From Cichorium intybus (taxonomy: Eukaryota; Streptophyta; Magnoliopsida; Asterales; Asteraceae): a DNA stretch of 64,000 bases. The notes under the pieces are model-generated. The model did no database searches. It was not told where the DNA came from and saw only the letters and a program-made list of their open reading frames with translations. The stretch spans positions 76,894,666 through 76,958,665 of the forward strand of contig CM042017.1 of the NCBI GenBank assembly GCA_023525715.1, written 5' to 3'. The position numbers and the translations under genes were made by a program. Positions within the stretch are counted from its first letter, which is position 1. Each line of letters starts with the position of its first letter. Positions 1-12,440 of the stretch are shown here, one piece after another.

Positions 1-539
1 GTGAATTAACATGTCTAAAACAAAAAACAGTTAAAATTCACAATGTAAATATAAACTGCACTAAATTTGTATGGAAGATAATTCACATGTAAATAGTCAT
101 TGGATTCAATTTTTTCAATAATTATAAATCATTCAATAACAACTCATGTAAATTTCAAAAACTTTCTTAGATTCAGATGTGAATTCAAGAAAAATCACTT
201 ATATTCTTACTATTTCAACCTTTTGATGTCATATATAATTGAATTAACTGAAATTCCAAATGATTTCCTAAAAATTCACATTTGATTGGTCAAAAATTAT
301 TGAATAAATCGAATAGAATTGTTATTTATATGTGAATGAATATGTCTAAAACAATACAGTTCAGTTAGATTAGCATGGTGAATCTGGACGAACTTGAAGT
401 ATAAAAAAAAACAAAAAAAATTGTATATCAATATGGATGTCTATTTATAGAGGATGAAAAATTTTGAATTTTGGTATTTTTAGTTTTTTTTTTCGAAAAA
501 AGAATAAGCTTAAAAATTAAAAAAACATAAAAAACGAAG
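1..539. other. AT-rich spacer, no gene seen
   Basis: No splice-like exon, RNA gene or transposon terminus could be recognised. The sequence is AT-rich with several short A and T runs. The single short open frame here has no coding character. Confidence 0.5.

Positions 540-1299
<760 letters not shown>

Positions 1300-1375
<76 letters not shown>
1300..1375. repeat. (AT)n microsatellite, about 76 bp
   Basis: Perfect TA run that forms the right flank of the TIR element ending at 1299. Confidence 0.95.
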
Positions 1376-1378
<3 letters not shown>

Positions 1379-2154
1379 TAAATTTAACCGCCGTTCTAAA
1401 AAAATTACGGGAATGCCTTTTGAGTATATTTACTTTCTACCTCTCTGGTATAATGACTTTGAAGTAACCATTTCAATTATGGTGTGTAAGTTTTTTTACT
1501 TTATTTTGAAACCTTATTTTTTAATAAGCTTATTTATTATTTTTTGTTAAACCTAAAAGATAATTTAAACATTACAATTTTTTAACGGGAAAAAATAATA
1601 TCCTCTAGACTTATAGATATAGAAATTTGTGATGTGTCAAAAGTAAATTGGTCAGCCTATGATGCATGTGTTTATGATGAACATCATCATTATAATTTGT
1701 ACATCACATCATGATCATGCATGCATGCATGTGGGGTTTCTGTCACCCATTTCTTTTGGGCACATTTCAAAACGACTATTATCTTTAACAAAATATAGAA
1801 AAATAATAATAATAAACCATGAACAATCTTGATATTATTTTCGCCAATTCTTAAATTTTAATTTGTAACCTAGAAACCAGTTGATCCCGGGTAAAGTTAA
1901 GAACAATTTACAAAAAAAAAAAAAAAAAAAAAAAAGCTAAACTTTCCCTTTTATAATTTTCTTAATTAGGTTACTAAGTTTTATAAATGAATCTGAATAA
2001 TTAAGTCTCAATTTTGTGTCTTGATTAATTAATAATAATAACAATAATAACAATTCAATTATTAGTATTCAATGAAAAAACATATTACTATGCGTCAATA
2101 GCGATTATTTAATGGTAAAAGAGTTGGTGAGTGGGTGTGAAAGAGAAGACTTAC
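1376..2154. other. AT-rich spacer / intron of the neighbouring minus-strand gene
   Basis: The donor site at 2153-2154 (minus) shows that the XRI1-like gene continues leftwards, so at least part of this stretch is intron. I could not find a convincing further exon here. It contains an A run at 1911-1935 and AAT/AAC-rich short repeats near 2030-2050. Confidence 0.45.
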
Positions 2155-2704
2155 CAGTGAAAAAGGAACTGTGTGAAGAAAGAAGGGTTTGTTCAAGAAC
2201 ATTGATGCTGCTTTTGGTTGTTTCTGAAGATGAAGTTGAATTCGTCTCCTCCGTTCCGCTTCCTTCCACCTTTCTCTCTTCTCTATTATCGTCTGTGTAA
2301 AACTTGCAGAAATTCTCATAACAATGGTCAATGTCTTGAGGGGAGTTGGAATTGCAGTAGCTCTGTGGATTCGTATAACATATATGCATAAAAAGTTAAA
2401 AACACAGACATCTAACTGATTTTGATAAAATATTATGAAATTGAGATGTAAGAAACGAGATCGAAAGAATTACAGGGAATGAGGTTGTGGAGTTTAGGTA
2501 GCTCGGTTGATACTGATCGTCATGGAAGACAAGAAATCGACGTCGTTTGGATCTAAATTCAGACAATGCATCTTCAAGATAACCTGATGAAAGATCGTCT
2601 GAATGCACCGGTGAGTGATCGTAGATGTGAGAAACGTCGTTAATGTCCATAGCTGCACCGATAACCATCCAAAATCAGTATATACATGCATACATACATT
2701 GACA

Positions 2705-2763
<59 letters not shown>

Positions 2764-2883
2764 AGAAGAAGAAGAAGAAGAAGAAGAAGAAGAAGAAGAA
2801 TTACAGTAGTAAGGGGAAGAGGAGGCATGCTGAATGTTATGGGGGAGGCTGTTAAAGTACGGAATGGAGTGAAGGTCACCCAT
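2155..2883 (-). CDS. XRI1-like protein, first three exons (partial)
   Basis: Three exons on the minus strand join in one frame. Exon 1 is 2883-2805 (starts ATGGGTGACC), exon 2 is 2652-2474 and exon 3 is 2362-2155. Introns begin GTAATT, GTAATT and GTAAGT, and acceptors are TGCAG and CACAG; phases agree. About 155 residues are encoded. The central segment SGYLEDALSEFRSKRRR followed by FLVFHDDQ is an acidic patch next to a basic KRRR cluster, which resembles XRI1 (X-ray induced transcript 1), a plant nuclear protein involved in meiosis and DNA repair. The family's conserved C-terminal block was not found, so the remaining exons are either far to the left or lost. Exon 3 is Ser/Thr/Glu-rich. The first intron contains a GA/GAA microsatellite. 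Splicing is well supported; the family name is a tentative recognition. Confidence 0.55.
2709..2801. repeat. (GA)n-(GAA)n compound microsatellite in intron 1
   Basis: A GA run (about 2709-2760) passes directly into a GAA run (about 2760-2801). On the coding (minus) strand this is a long CTT/CT pyrimidine tract starting almost at the donor site of intron 1. It produces long but meaningless RE-, E- and S-rich reading frames. Confidence 0.95.
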
Positions 2884-3243
2884 CTTTTGCTTCCTTGGGA
2901 TATGAGCGAGTGGATGTGAATGCGAATGCGAATGTGAAAGTGGAGGGTTTGTATTTATGTATGCAAGTGAGAGTCCTTCCTTATGTTTGCACCATCTTCT
3001 CGACTACGTCACACTTTGTTCCAAAGCTAGAGATAGATGCGCATGGGACCCTCTTACGATGTACCCATGTGTTATGTATAAGAAACAAAATATAATGGTT
3101 GATTTTTTTATATATATTTTAAAATAAGGGTTTAATCACATCATAAAATATCAAAATGGGAGAAGTGTGATCATTTAACGATCATTTTTTATCTTAAATC
3201 TTGAAAGGTTGAATCCCGGCGACCTCAACAGTCCCAAATTTAT
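2884..3243. other. Presumed 5' flank of the XRI1-like gene
   Basis: Sequence upstream of the ATG at 2883. It has short GAATGC/GAATGT repeats near 2918-2938. No decisive TATA box or transcription start could be assigned. Confidence 0.35.
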
Positions 3244-3374
3244 GGGAAATGATCTGTACACAATAATTTTTTTCTATACACTATAATTTAATATTTTTCA
3301 TACATAATGTACAACACTTTAAAACATGAATTGTTGTATATGGAGAAAAAATTGTTGTGTACGGATCACTTCTT
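3244..3374. mobile_element. 131-bp MITE with 9-bp target duplication
   Basis: The element is flanked by a perfect 9-bp direct repeat CAAATTTAT (3235-3243 and 3375-3383). Its ends are inverted repeats of about 45 bp, seen as GATCTGTACACAATAATTTT on the left and the complement of GTTGTGTACGGATCACTT on the right. A 9-bp TSD is typical of Mutator-like elements, so this is probably a MULE-derived MITE. A related, left-truncated copy lies near 57991-58106. Confidence 0.8.
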
Positions 3375-3383
3375 CAAATTTAT

Positions 3384-4430
3384 TGTGTGAGAGGTCAAAT
3401 CAAGTATCTAACGGTCTATTAAAATCAAAGAACTGATTAGTTAGGCTCCACGACATGAACCAACGACACATGGCATGGGGTGAGGTGGCACCCTTTAATG
3501 ACACGGAACACCGCCCCCTCGGCCACAAACCACACATGGTGAGTCGTGGAGGAGGCAAAGGCTAGCAATAGCCAGTCTCTCTCTGTGTCTCTCTTCTTCG
3601 TGTAGATCAATGTCGTCGGTCTCCACCCCGTGTGGCGTGGAAGCCTCTTCCTCCTGAGGTGGGGTGTGGGAAGAAGGGCGTCATACATGGTAACCTTAGC
3701 AAAGAACTTCTTTAAAAAGAAAAACTACAATCAAAGAAAAAAATCTAAAATCTTCACACAAACATTATCAAGTCTTGAACCCGGGACACTCTCTTTCTTC
3801 ATAGCTGCCACAACCAGGGAATTGACCATATTTTAAAATAAACGAAAAAAATAATCATTTCATAAAATGATTTTGATAACTTACTTTAATCTTGCAAACT
3901 ATTGTGAAATCTAAGCTCAATGGTAAAGTAATTTTACAAATTATTTTAATATTTGTGAAATTAATTTATGGCTTCGCAAGATTGTGTGTTCGTTCATCAC
4001 GCTTTAGTCTCGCAATGTCCTTGTAACATAAATGAGTTTCTCTAACATGCACTTCTATCATGAAAAACAGCAGTAGAAAGGTTGTTAGAAACTCTAATGA
4101 CATAACTTCTATTTCTTCAACATATCACCATCCTATCTTTGGAACTATATTTTCCTTGGCCTTTATAAATGTCTTCTATTTTGCCCACTTCTATTTTTCA
4201 ACTTCTATTTATAACATTTATTTTCTTCTGTTTACATTTTTCTTTTCTTTGATGACATCACCGCACAACCCAAAAGTACTTTTTTTATTTCCATCAACAT
4301 ATTTTAAAATACGACAACATTACCACATCCAAGTATAATCTCACTTAAATCCTCCATTTTTATAAATGATTAACTCAAAACTATAGAAGTTTTAGAATAT
4401 ATCATACGTTTGTTCTTTGTCGATCACACA
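3384..4430. other. Intergenic, no gene seen
   Basis: A GC-richer patch (about 3440-3680) contains small open frames on both strands without recognisable domains. The rest is AT-rich. No RNA gene or complete transposon boundary was recognised. Confidence 0.45.
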
Positions 4431-5735
4431 ACTGTTTTGCTTCAAATACCAATGTTCTAACATCCATCCACCAATTTAGTATATTATTGAGCTTCCTTTT
4501 AAGAGCTTATTTTCCTTCCAAACCTTTTATACTGTTCGTATTTAAAAGAATAGACTTTATAAAATAATTCAAGTACATATGCTTCTTTCTCAATAGGAAA
4601 AATAATATATTTTAAATTTTTTCTTCCTTCTTTCTGAAAACCACTCTTAACTCTTGATAAATAATTGGATGTCAAAAGCATAATTTTCTATTACATTCAC
4701 TCTGTATTGCGTGTCTTCAATATCTTTTCTTACGTCAATTTAAGCATTTAGTATCCTTTTATGCAAAATTCATTTATGTATGTAATCAAGTAACTCCTAA
4801 CTCTTAACAAAACATTTTCAGCTAGTTTCAGCATCTAAGCTTGCAAGTATACTCACTAGAATTTGAATGTCACTTGAATTCATAGTAGGAAATCAGCTTA
4901 TGAGAATTTGAATTTCAACCCATTTTTCCATCCTACATTAAAATTGAAATAATCACGACCTTCAAACATTTTTGGAGTAATGCTATACAATCTGATATAC
5001 CCGTTGATTACCCAAAATTTATTATTTGGTTTAACACTAGTTGAGCAAAACCTATTCAATGTTCCCAATTGTTGAGAAACAATAACAGCTCTGCTAATTC
5101 CTTTAAGTTTTGCTAAGTCCTTTTTTCATAATGCTTCTAACTCTTCTTCTTTTTAGAATCTTTTTAGCAGCTAATATATTTATTTCTTCTTCAATTTTCT
5201 TTTATTATCAACATTTATTACAACTTGCTACCCTTTTTCTTTTGGATCAATATTCATTCCAACTTCTTTCCTTTCTTATTGCACCATATCTTAAAATTAG
5301 ATTACTTTTTTGTTTCATTATGTCTATATACTTTTTGACTAGATTAACATTTTGTTCTTCCTCAAATTTATCGCCCAAAACAACTTTTTTTTTCTATTTT
5401 TTTCCCTAGCTTTCTTGGTCGGTTCTATTATAAGTTCATATTTCTTTTGTCCTGTCTCTTTGAACTCTGGTTGTAACATAGATTGTAGTTTCTTTTCTTC
5501 TTTACAAATTGTTTTTTGTTGTTGTTTTTCAAACTTCTATCTTGTTGTTGTGATTGCTATTCTTCATATTTCCATTTTGGTACTTTAGGCACTCTAGGAA
5601 TAACAAACTATTTAGGAGTAACTCTCTCTTGTTCACAAGCTCAAGCTCAATATGTTGATAAGGTCGTAAATCATAGTTAAATTCATTAAAACAGCTAGAA
5701 TAAGCACTCTCAAACTCAATAAGACGTGCCTTCTT
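4430..5735 (-). other. Decayed coding-like tract of unknown origin
   Basis: Read on the minus strand, this stretch gives Lys/Glu-rich peptide segments broken by stops and frameshifts. One example is a segment around 5040-5150 with LAKLKGISRAVI and QQLGTLNRF. The plus strand mirrors it as long Phe/Leu-rich frames that look membrane-like but are just the complement. It abuts the Copia remnant that begins at 5739. I do not recognise the source; an old transposon or gene fragment is possible. Confidence 0.25.
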
Positions 5736-5738
5736 ATA

Positions 5739-7038
5739 TGTTAAATGTGAATTGAGAATTGATGACCCCACTATATATCGACTTTCATGATAAAAGTAAG
5801 AAATACGACACCAAAATCAACGAGATAAGTGTTTGGAGTAGCCTAATGGTTTTTAAGCCTGGAGTTGTACACAAAAAATGCATATCCCATGGGAGTGCAG
5901 GAGACAGAGCCCTGCACGATAAATGAGTAGAGTTCCATTTTCGAGTCCTACTGGAAGTCTCATATGTGATATGGTCTTTATGAAACCTAATATAGTTCTT
6001 GCAGTTGGTGTGGTAAGTATATTTATGAGCAATCCATGAAACCCTCTCTAGGAAGTAATCAAGTGGATTAAGCAATACTTATAGTGAACATATAACATTT
6101 GTCTGGCTCATGGTGCTAACACACAAAGGGTTAGTTGGCTATGTAGACTCGAACCATAATGAAGATTTCACTTTATTCTGTTATGATATGAGTTGGAAGT
6201 CAACACTATAATCCACTATATTGACTTGTCTACAACTATACATGTCAATAAATGAAAGAATAAATGAGTGTATATGAATATAAGGTCTCATTTAGAGTTT
6301 TAGGTTGAGTTAGAGAAGCCTATCTTTTATTATGACAATTAAAGTGTTTTGTATCTGACAAAGAACCAAGTTTATCACAAAAAGACAAAACACATTTATG
6401 TCAGGCTGAATTTCATTCGTGGTATTCTAGAATATAAGTTATATATCCTAGAGATAAAAACCAATGATAATTTGGTAGATATGTTGACAAAGGCGTTAAT
6501 AACAGAGAATTTCAAGCATTGCTTACACTTGGTAGATGCTCGCAGATATGTGGGAGCGAGAGTTCTTAGTTTTTGGAGTTTGGAGTATACTTAAGGGAAG
6601 GTTGAGATTGTTAAATGTGACTTGATAATTGATGACCTGATTTGATATCAACCCGTCCGAGTAAAGTAAAGAAACATGACACTCCAAATCAACAAGATAA
6701 GTGTTTGGAGTATGCTAAGGGCTATTAGACATGAAATCAACGGGATAAGGTATGGACTAGCGTTGATGTGTGTAGTTGGGCCTAACCCTAGTCTAGTTAG
6801 GGTTGTAATTTTTTTGCATTGCCTATATAATACCTGATGGCTACGGTTCCAAATGTACTATTCGTTTTCCACTTCATGAGTAAGAGTACGCTCTCCTACC
6901 CTGTGGATGTAGGTTACATTGATCGAATCCTATTATTAAATATGTTCTTTTGTGTGTGATTTATTCTCTTGTTTATTCCTAGAATTTTATTTATTTATTA
7001 ATCAATTTGGATTGCTTTACAGTTGATTTCATTCAACA
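5739..7038 (+). mobile_element. Collapsed Copia retrotransposon remnant
   Basis: A partial 5' LTR (about 5739-5855) starts TGTTAAATGTGA and shares about 115 bases with a full 3' LTR at 6609-7038, which runs TGTTAAATGTGA...CAACA (430 bp). Between them only a fragment of the 3' half of pol remains (about 5960-6594), so a large internal deletion removed the rest of the 5' LTR, gag, protease and integrase. A purine-rich tract (AAGGGAAGGTTGAGAT) precedes the 3' LTR. No 5-bp TSD is recognisable. Confidence 0.75.
5960..6594 (+). pseudogene. Copia RT/RNase H fragment
   Basis: Several frames together retain Copia signatures. Near 5965-6080 is the block just before RNase H (the YGLYETxxSPDI-type RT end followed by VSIFMSNP and VIKWIKQYL). 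Near 6128-6165 is GLVGYVDSN, the start of RNase H. From 6349 on are YLTKNQVYHKKTKHI and DNLVDMLTKAL, the RNase H C-terminus. Stops and frameshifts interrupt it throughout, so it is non-functional. It belongs to the deleted element at 5739-7038. Confidence 0.8.
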
Positions 7039-7287
7039 CTTTTTCTTGTTTGTGGGTCTCAAATATTTTTTTGAACTTTTCCTACTAGGATGTAGGTTTT
7101 TAGATCAATAATTGCTTTGATTCATTTTAGAAAAAGTTTATTTATGCTTGTCCCTTAATTTGATTATTTGTTTGTAATCCATCGAGCAAGTTATTAATTT
7201 AGGGTGATTATATATGCACCCTACTGGTTGCTAGTTGCATATCCTGGTTTAATATTTTGTCTTATATAGTTTTTTTTGTCTTTTCTC

Positions 7288-7319
<32 letters not shown>

Positions 7320-7336
7320 ATATTTGTTGGGATTAC

Positions 7337-7379
<43 letters not shown>

Positions 7380-7400
7380 GTTGTTGTTGTTGTTGTTGTA
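7288..7400. repeat. (TTA)n / (TTG)n microsatellite cluster
   Basis: Two TTA runs (about 7288-7320 and 7341-7378) are followed by a TTG run (about 7378-7400). Confidence 0.95.
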
Positions 7401-8131
7401 GTATTTTCTTTATTACTATCATTATTAGTATCATTAGAGTCAATTACATCAATGGTCCATATGGTTGTTGTAGTCTATGTATGATCTTTAACTTTTATGT
7501 TTTATCTTTTTCTGTATTTTATTATTATTTAGATTATTATTGTTGTTAATATTATTGTCATTATTTTTTTGTTATTCAAAGACATTAATACCAAAATTAA
7601 ATAATTTTACTAAAATATAAATATATTTTTTTGTTATTCAAAGACGTACGAATGAAATTCTTATGAAATTTCATTCATACATGGATTTAAATTATACGCT
7701 AGTTGTTTTAGGTTGAAGTATGAGTTATTCATCATTTCATCATGGTTATTAAATAATAATAAGTGTAATATCTAAATACATTGAGTGCCATCGATACTAA
7801 ATTGAGTGTTAAAATTATAAAGCAATAATGAGCATAATTTATGTCGTGAATGGAGTCTAAAACAATTAGCTTTATTTTAAAGATAAATTATTTTATTTGA
7901 AAATATCTTACACAAATGGTCCCTGAAAATTATTAATAATGTCAAAAAAAAATAAAGGATAGTATAACTGTCACTTTACATGCACTTAGCGGATACAAAT
8001 TAATGAACTTAATTTCAATGACCACGAATGTAACATTTGAAAACCACGGGGACGAGTCCTATAAAAATTTGAAAAGGTGGATTGAAATTTACAGATAGAT
8101 ATAAAGCACATGAACCAAAAGTTTAATATAC

Positions 8132-8133
<2 letters not shown>

Positions 8134-8179
<46 letters not shown>
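8134..8179. repeat. (AAT)n microsatellite
   Basis: About 15 uninterrupted AAT units. Confidence 0.95.
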
Positions 8180-8180
<1 letters not shown>

Positions 8181-8962
8181 GAACAACAAAACAACAAAAA
8201 AAATCAAATCAAGAGAAGTGCAATAAGTAATATGGTAATCTTAAATAAACTCTCGTACGTGTGTGGGTGTGTGTTGCATGAGTTGACCTTCACACACACA
8301 TGTCATATCATGGAGGTTTTTTAGCACATCCTAAGTAATAAGATGTAATAAGTAAACTAAATATAAAATATTAAAAAAGTTGATTTTGTGGAACCCTATT
8401 TGATTTGATAGATTTTGGGGGAGTACAATTACCAAAAATTCATACGTATAACAACAACCTATTATTATTGAAGCTTACTGCACCATATTGTGTATTTGAT
8501 TTGTGAATTTCATTAGCTAATTTCTTAAATAATTTATGTTATAATTTGCGAATTAATTGATTATTCATTTAAGGACGCATTTTCTGAGTTTCTTTTCGCA
8601 ATGTAAACTTCTTGAAAGTTTCTAGAATGTTGCAAGAATTTTAATAAGCCGTTTCCAATTCAATTAAATTCATATCCTTTTCTTTTAGATGGTCGCGATG
8701 CTTGGAACTAGTATTCAAAATATGATGCTATTAGCACATAAAATAATAAGCTTTGCAATGAAAGGTTAAACTTTTGAACAAAAACATAAAACCATTTTAT
8801 TCCCAAAAGGATCTAATATTATTTTCATTTTTCAGATAAAATAACATGAAGAAAGATTTTATAACCTTTGTGGTCTTTGAACCCAACTTAGTGTTGGATT
8901 TTGATGAAGAAGCAACAAGATCAAACTTATGATATTCTCCAATGGTATCCACCACAAGTTTT

Positions 8963-9736
8963 TGTTGGAGTAGTTGTCTAAGCCATGACTTATAATTGTA
9001 TTTATCTTGTTAATTGAAGCAAACTCCATTTGGGTTGCCCTCATAGCTGGAGGATGATGTAGAGTTCAATAGAGAGAAATATTGATTTATTAATTGTTTA
9101 ATAAATCAATAGAAATAAATAAATAGTTTATTAATATATTTAAGTGTTAATATATTAATTAGAAACTATAATAATTAATTAAGATTTAATCTAGAATTAA
9201 TTGGATTTAATTTAGTGATTAAATTAATTAATTAAAGGTGTAGGGACTGGTTTGTATTTATTCAATAGTTGAATAACTGGCAAAGAGAAGTCCAGGGGCC
9301 AAAAGTGGCGCCACCCTTGGAGGCTTCTCTAGGGTTAGCGAAAACCCTAATTACAGTTTAAGGATCTGGTCCAAGTGGTCAACAGGCTTGCCCACTTGGA
9401 GACTCCTTAGGGTTTCAGGTGTAACCCTATGAGGCTATAAAAGGAACCCTCTGGCTCCTCATAATTCACGCCTCCTCTCTCTCTCTCTCTCTCTCTCTGT
9501 TACTCTGCTGGATCATCTTCTCCATTGCTTGGGAGTGACACCATTTGAGCCAGGACATTTGTGCTGCTGGCTTCAAGATCAAGAATCAAAGGTTGGTTCT
9601 TCTGTTTTATACTTTAGATTTAATTGTTGGCCTTAGTTTTTAGTATATTATCTTCATAGAAGAAAACATAGATCTTTCTAGGGTTGCATGTGAACCATAA
9701 GAATTATTTGTTCATTGATTGCTAGAAAACCCTTCA
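8963..9736 (+). repeat. Element A 5' LTR with PBS at 9738
   Basis: Starts TGTTGGAGTAG and ends CCCTTCA. It aligns along its length with the LTRs of element B. A TATA box (CTATAAAAGG, 9435-9444) is visible, followed by a CT microsatellite (about 9474-9499). Two bases past the LTR comes TGGTATCAGAG (from 9738), the usual plant primer binding site for initiator Met-tRNA. The next bases differ from element B (GTTATGG against GCATTTGG). Confidence 0.85.
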
Positions 9737-10499
9737 GTGGTATCAGAGTTATGGCTTGTTTTCTTGTGAATTGATATTATTTGCTTAAACTATTTTTTCC
9801 TTGAGTGTTTTTGCGAAAAAACACCTCTTGGATGAGGCTTTGGTCGAAATCAAGGCTAGGGTTTCCTAACCCTAGCCGCCACCCCCTTGGATCCCCTTTA
9901 TTTGCTTGCCTTTTAAGTTGGTTGTTATTTTTGGTAACTGTATCTTCAAGATAACTGGAACCCTTAAACCCTAGCTTGCAAATTTCGAACCTTAGGGGTT
10001 TAAGATAGGTAAAATTAATTTGATTAATTTATAATATCTATCTTAGATTTAATTAGTTTAATTAAAAGACCAATTAAGTCACTTAAAGATTTAATTTAAT
10101 TTTTCAAAAAATTCCTAAAAATTTGCGAAAATTAGTAATAAATTAAATCTAAAATATTTTAATAAGATTAAAATATGTCTTGTATATTTATGATTAAAAG
10201 TTAATATTTATATATAAGATTAAATGGTTAGTCTTACCGTTAGTAGGCCTCATTCACAAAACTGTCCTATAAAGAGGGTATAAGGCGACTGCCTATAAAA
10301 TGGTAGTCTAATGGGTATCTACTCTTACCCACCGCTCTCCTGGTCAGTCAAGTGTCATTAGCCGAACGGGTTTGATAGAACCACTAAGCCTCTTAAAAGT
10401 ATAATGCTATAATTGAAAGTACTAGAACTTTGAACAAAAACCCAATCTAGTTACTTTAGGTTAAAATGTGAACTGGTGCTAATCCATGGAATAGCACAT

Positions 10500-10640
10500 T
10501 GCACTTTGTGGAACGTTGGTGGAGTGTGTGTGGTTAACCGGCACGCCAACTGGGGTCCGCAAAGAGTCGCAATGGATTTCTCGATTTTGCCATTATTGAC
10601 GGTGCGTGTGTGGTTAACCGGCACGTCAATTAGAGATGGT
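10500..10640 (+). repeat. Repeated GTGTGTGGTTAACCGGCAC motif in element A leader
   Basis: Two near-identical copies of a roughly 85-bp unit. Each contains GTGTGGTTAACCGGCACG (10521-10550 and 10601-10630). Related copies occur in element B at about 27855, 27937, 30815 and 31801. Confidence 0.8.
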
Positions 10641-10959
10641 AATTGACTTCGAGAGTACCGAGCTAATTCGCATGGTTATTCACACCCGGTTTGTGATCCT
10701 CGGCATCCCAGTCACAAACAGTGGGGCACATCCGAGACTAAACATGCCATTGAATAGTTCAATGTGTCTCAACAGATCTAGGAATTTCATATGATGAAAT
10801 TGATAAATCCATTATCTACCTTAATGAACATTATGTTGTGATTACGGCATCCCTCTTCACATCATAGTTGGGGTATTTTGGGTCCTAGCCTTAATAAATA
10901 ATAAATTGGGTAATTATTTAAAAGGATTAAATAAAACTAATAAATTATGTTTATTGTAG

Positions 10960-11877
10960 ATGTCTGAATCAAGTGTCTATTCTCCTCCCTCTCCTCCTTC
11001 ACCCATTTCTGAGAGCATCAGAATACGCCTGCCAAATATGGAAAGGCTGACTGGCCTTAACTGTAAGGAATGGCTTCGCAATTGGAGAATGGTTCTCGTC
11101 ATTGCTGGCAAGCTTCATCTCACCGAGTATCCGATCCCGGTTCCACCAGAACAAGTCATCATAAAGAGCCTTTATGATAAGCATAACTTGTTAGTTGATG
11201 AATCCGAAAAGATTTGTGACCTCATGCTGTTGACCATTGACCCCGAGTTCCGCAAGGATTTTGAATCCTTGGGGCCATATGAGTTAATGCAATCGGTTGA
11301 GGAAAAGTTCTAAAAACCGGTTGAAGAGGAACGAGCTAGGATCTTCAAAAGACTTGCAAAGTGCAAGCTAAAAGAAGGAAGTAGCATCGATTCGCATGTT
11401 CTTCAGATTGAAGCGTACATAGGCGAATTGTACAATCTTGGTTATTCCATGAGTCAGGAAATAAGTGTTAACATTTTACTCACTTCGCTGACGAGTGAGT
11501 ACGATCTGTTCATTCAGACGTATAGAAAGGAAAACCAGAAAACGACTCTCATGGAAATGCGTCCACTGTTGACTTTATACGAGTCACTCTTGGATAGGCA
11601 TAGCTCCAATGGTTCACCTACTTCTGGATTAAGTCCAGTGGGAAGATGCAGCAAGAAACGATCCAGATCGTCTGGACATGTCTCGAACTGGGAATCCACA
11701 GAATCGGATACAGTCACGGAAAGATTGGAAGACGCTCCAAGGTCAAATATTTTGAAAGCTCAGGTATATCTAAAAACCTCAAAACTCCGGTTCCTTAATT
11801 CCTTGATGCATAATGTGATAGTCACATTTTTGGTTTGTATGCAAGGAATCAATAGGGGACGGGACTTTGGCGCATAG
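10960..11877 (+). pseudogene. Element A gag-like ORF, broken
   Basis: The frame opens at 10960 (MSESSVYSPPSPPSP), just after a TTATTGTAG tract. It reads a Copia-type gag related to the intact copy at 28297-29220. An in-frame TAA at 11311-11313 splits it: 117 residues lie before the stop and the frame continues to 11877. An insertion relative to element B adds residues after IIKSLYDK. The N-terminus is Ser/Pro-rich; the middle has the helical block SHVLQIEAYIGELY. No CCHC zinc knuckle is visible. The same potential splice donor (GCTCAG followed by GTATAT, near 11760) occurs as in element B. Confidence 0.8.
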
Positions 11878-12169
11878 GAGCACATTTGGATTGAATTTCC
11901 AGCTCATGCAGTTTTGAAGTTTAGTTAGATATTGAAATCTTGTTATTAGCTTATTAGATGCATTTGACATTGTCTATCACATATCACATTGTTCAAGGAT
12001 TTTGTTTTAATAAAATTGTCAATTTTCTTTTAACACCTATTGTTTGAAATATCCTTGAAATGTTGAATGAATGTGTGAATGCATGATTAGTAATAACTTG
12101 AATATTGATACATCCAAAGTGTTTGGATTTAGGAATTGTGTCCATTATGATTGTTAAGATAAATGTTAT

Positions 12170-12440
12170 AAGAATCAATTCAACCAAAGGTCCAGTTGGA
12201 CAGGACTTTGGAATCACTTGACTTAGAGTCACTTGATGAATTGAGTTCTTAATGTGTCAAGAAATGAATCAACCAAAGACCCAGTTGGATAGGACTTTGG
12301 AATCATTTGACTTAGAGTCAGATGATGATTAAGTTCTTTATAAAGCACATGTGGAAAGAATTGAATCACCCAAAGATCCAGAGGATAGGATTTTGGAATC
12401 AATTGACTTAGAGTCAAGTGATGATTACAAGTCTTGAACA
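12170..12440 (+). repeat. Three tandem units of about 90-98 bp in element A
   Basis: The units are marked by CAACCAAAG or CACCCAAAG at about 12181, 12270 and 12367, each followed by GGACTTTGGAATCA-like and GACTTAGAGTCA sequence. The same triplication is present in element B (29459-29730), so it predates the split of the two copies. On the minus strand it gives a repeated LTLSQxIPKSYP-like peptide, probably fortuitous. Confidence 0.75.

Larger units (their letters stand above)
7040..8962. other. AT-rich intergenic sequence with microsatellites
   Basis: No gene is visible. The tract includes the TTA/TTG and AAT microsatellites listed separately and scattered AT-rich low-complexity sequence. 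The final bases (GTTTT) directly precede the 5' LTR of element A. Confidence 0.5.

Noticed and set aside
2494..2919. RE-rich, E-rich, R-rich and S/L-rich frames
   Set aside because: They translate the GA/GAA microsatellite of intron 1; only the short exon portions are plausible coding sequence.
5110..5588. Phe/Leu-rich 'membrane protein' frames
   Set aside because: They are the complement of an A-rich Lys/Glu tract; no start context, splice sites or family resemblance.
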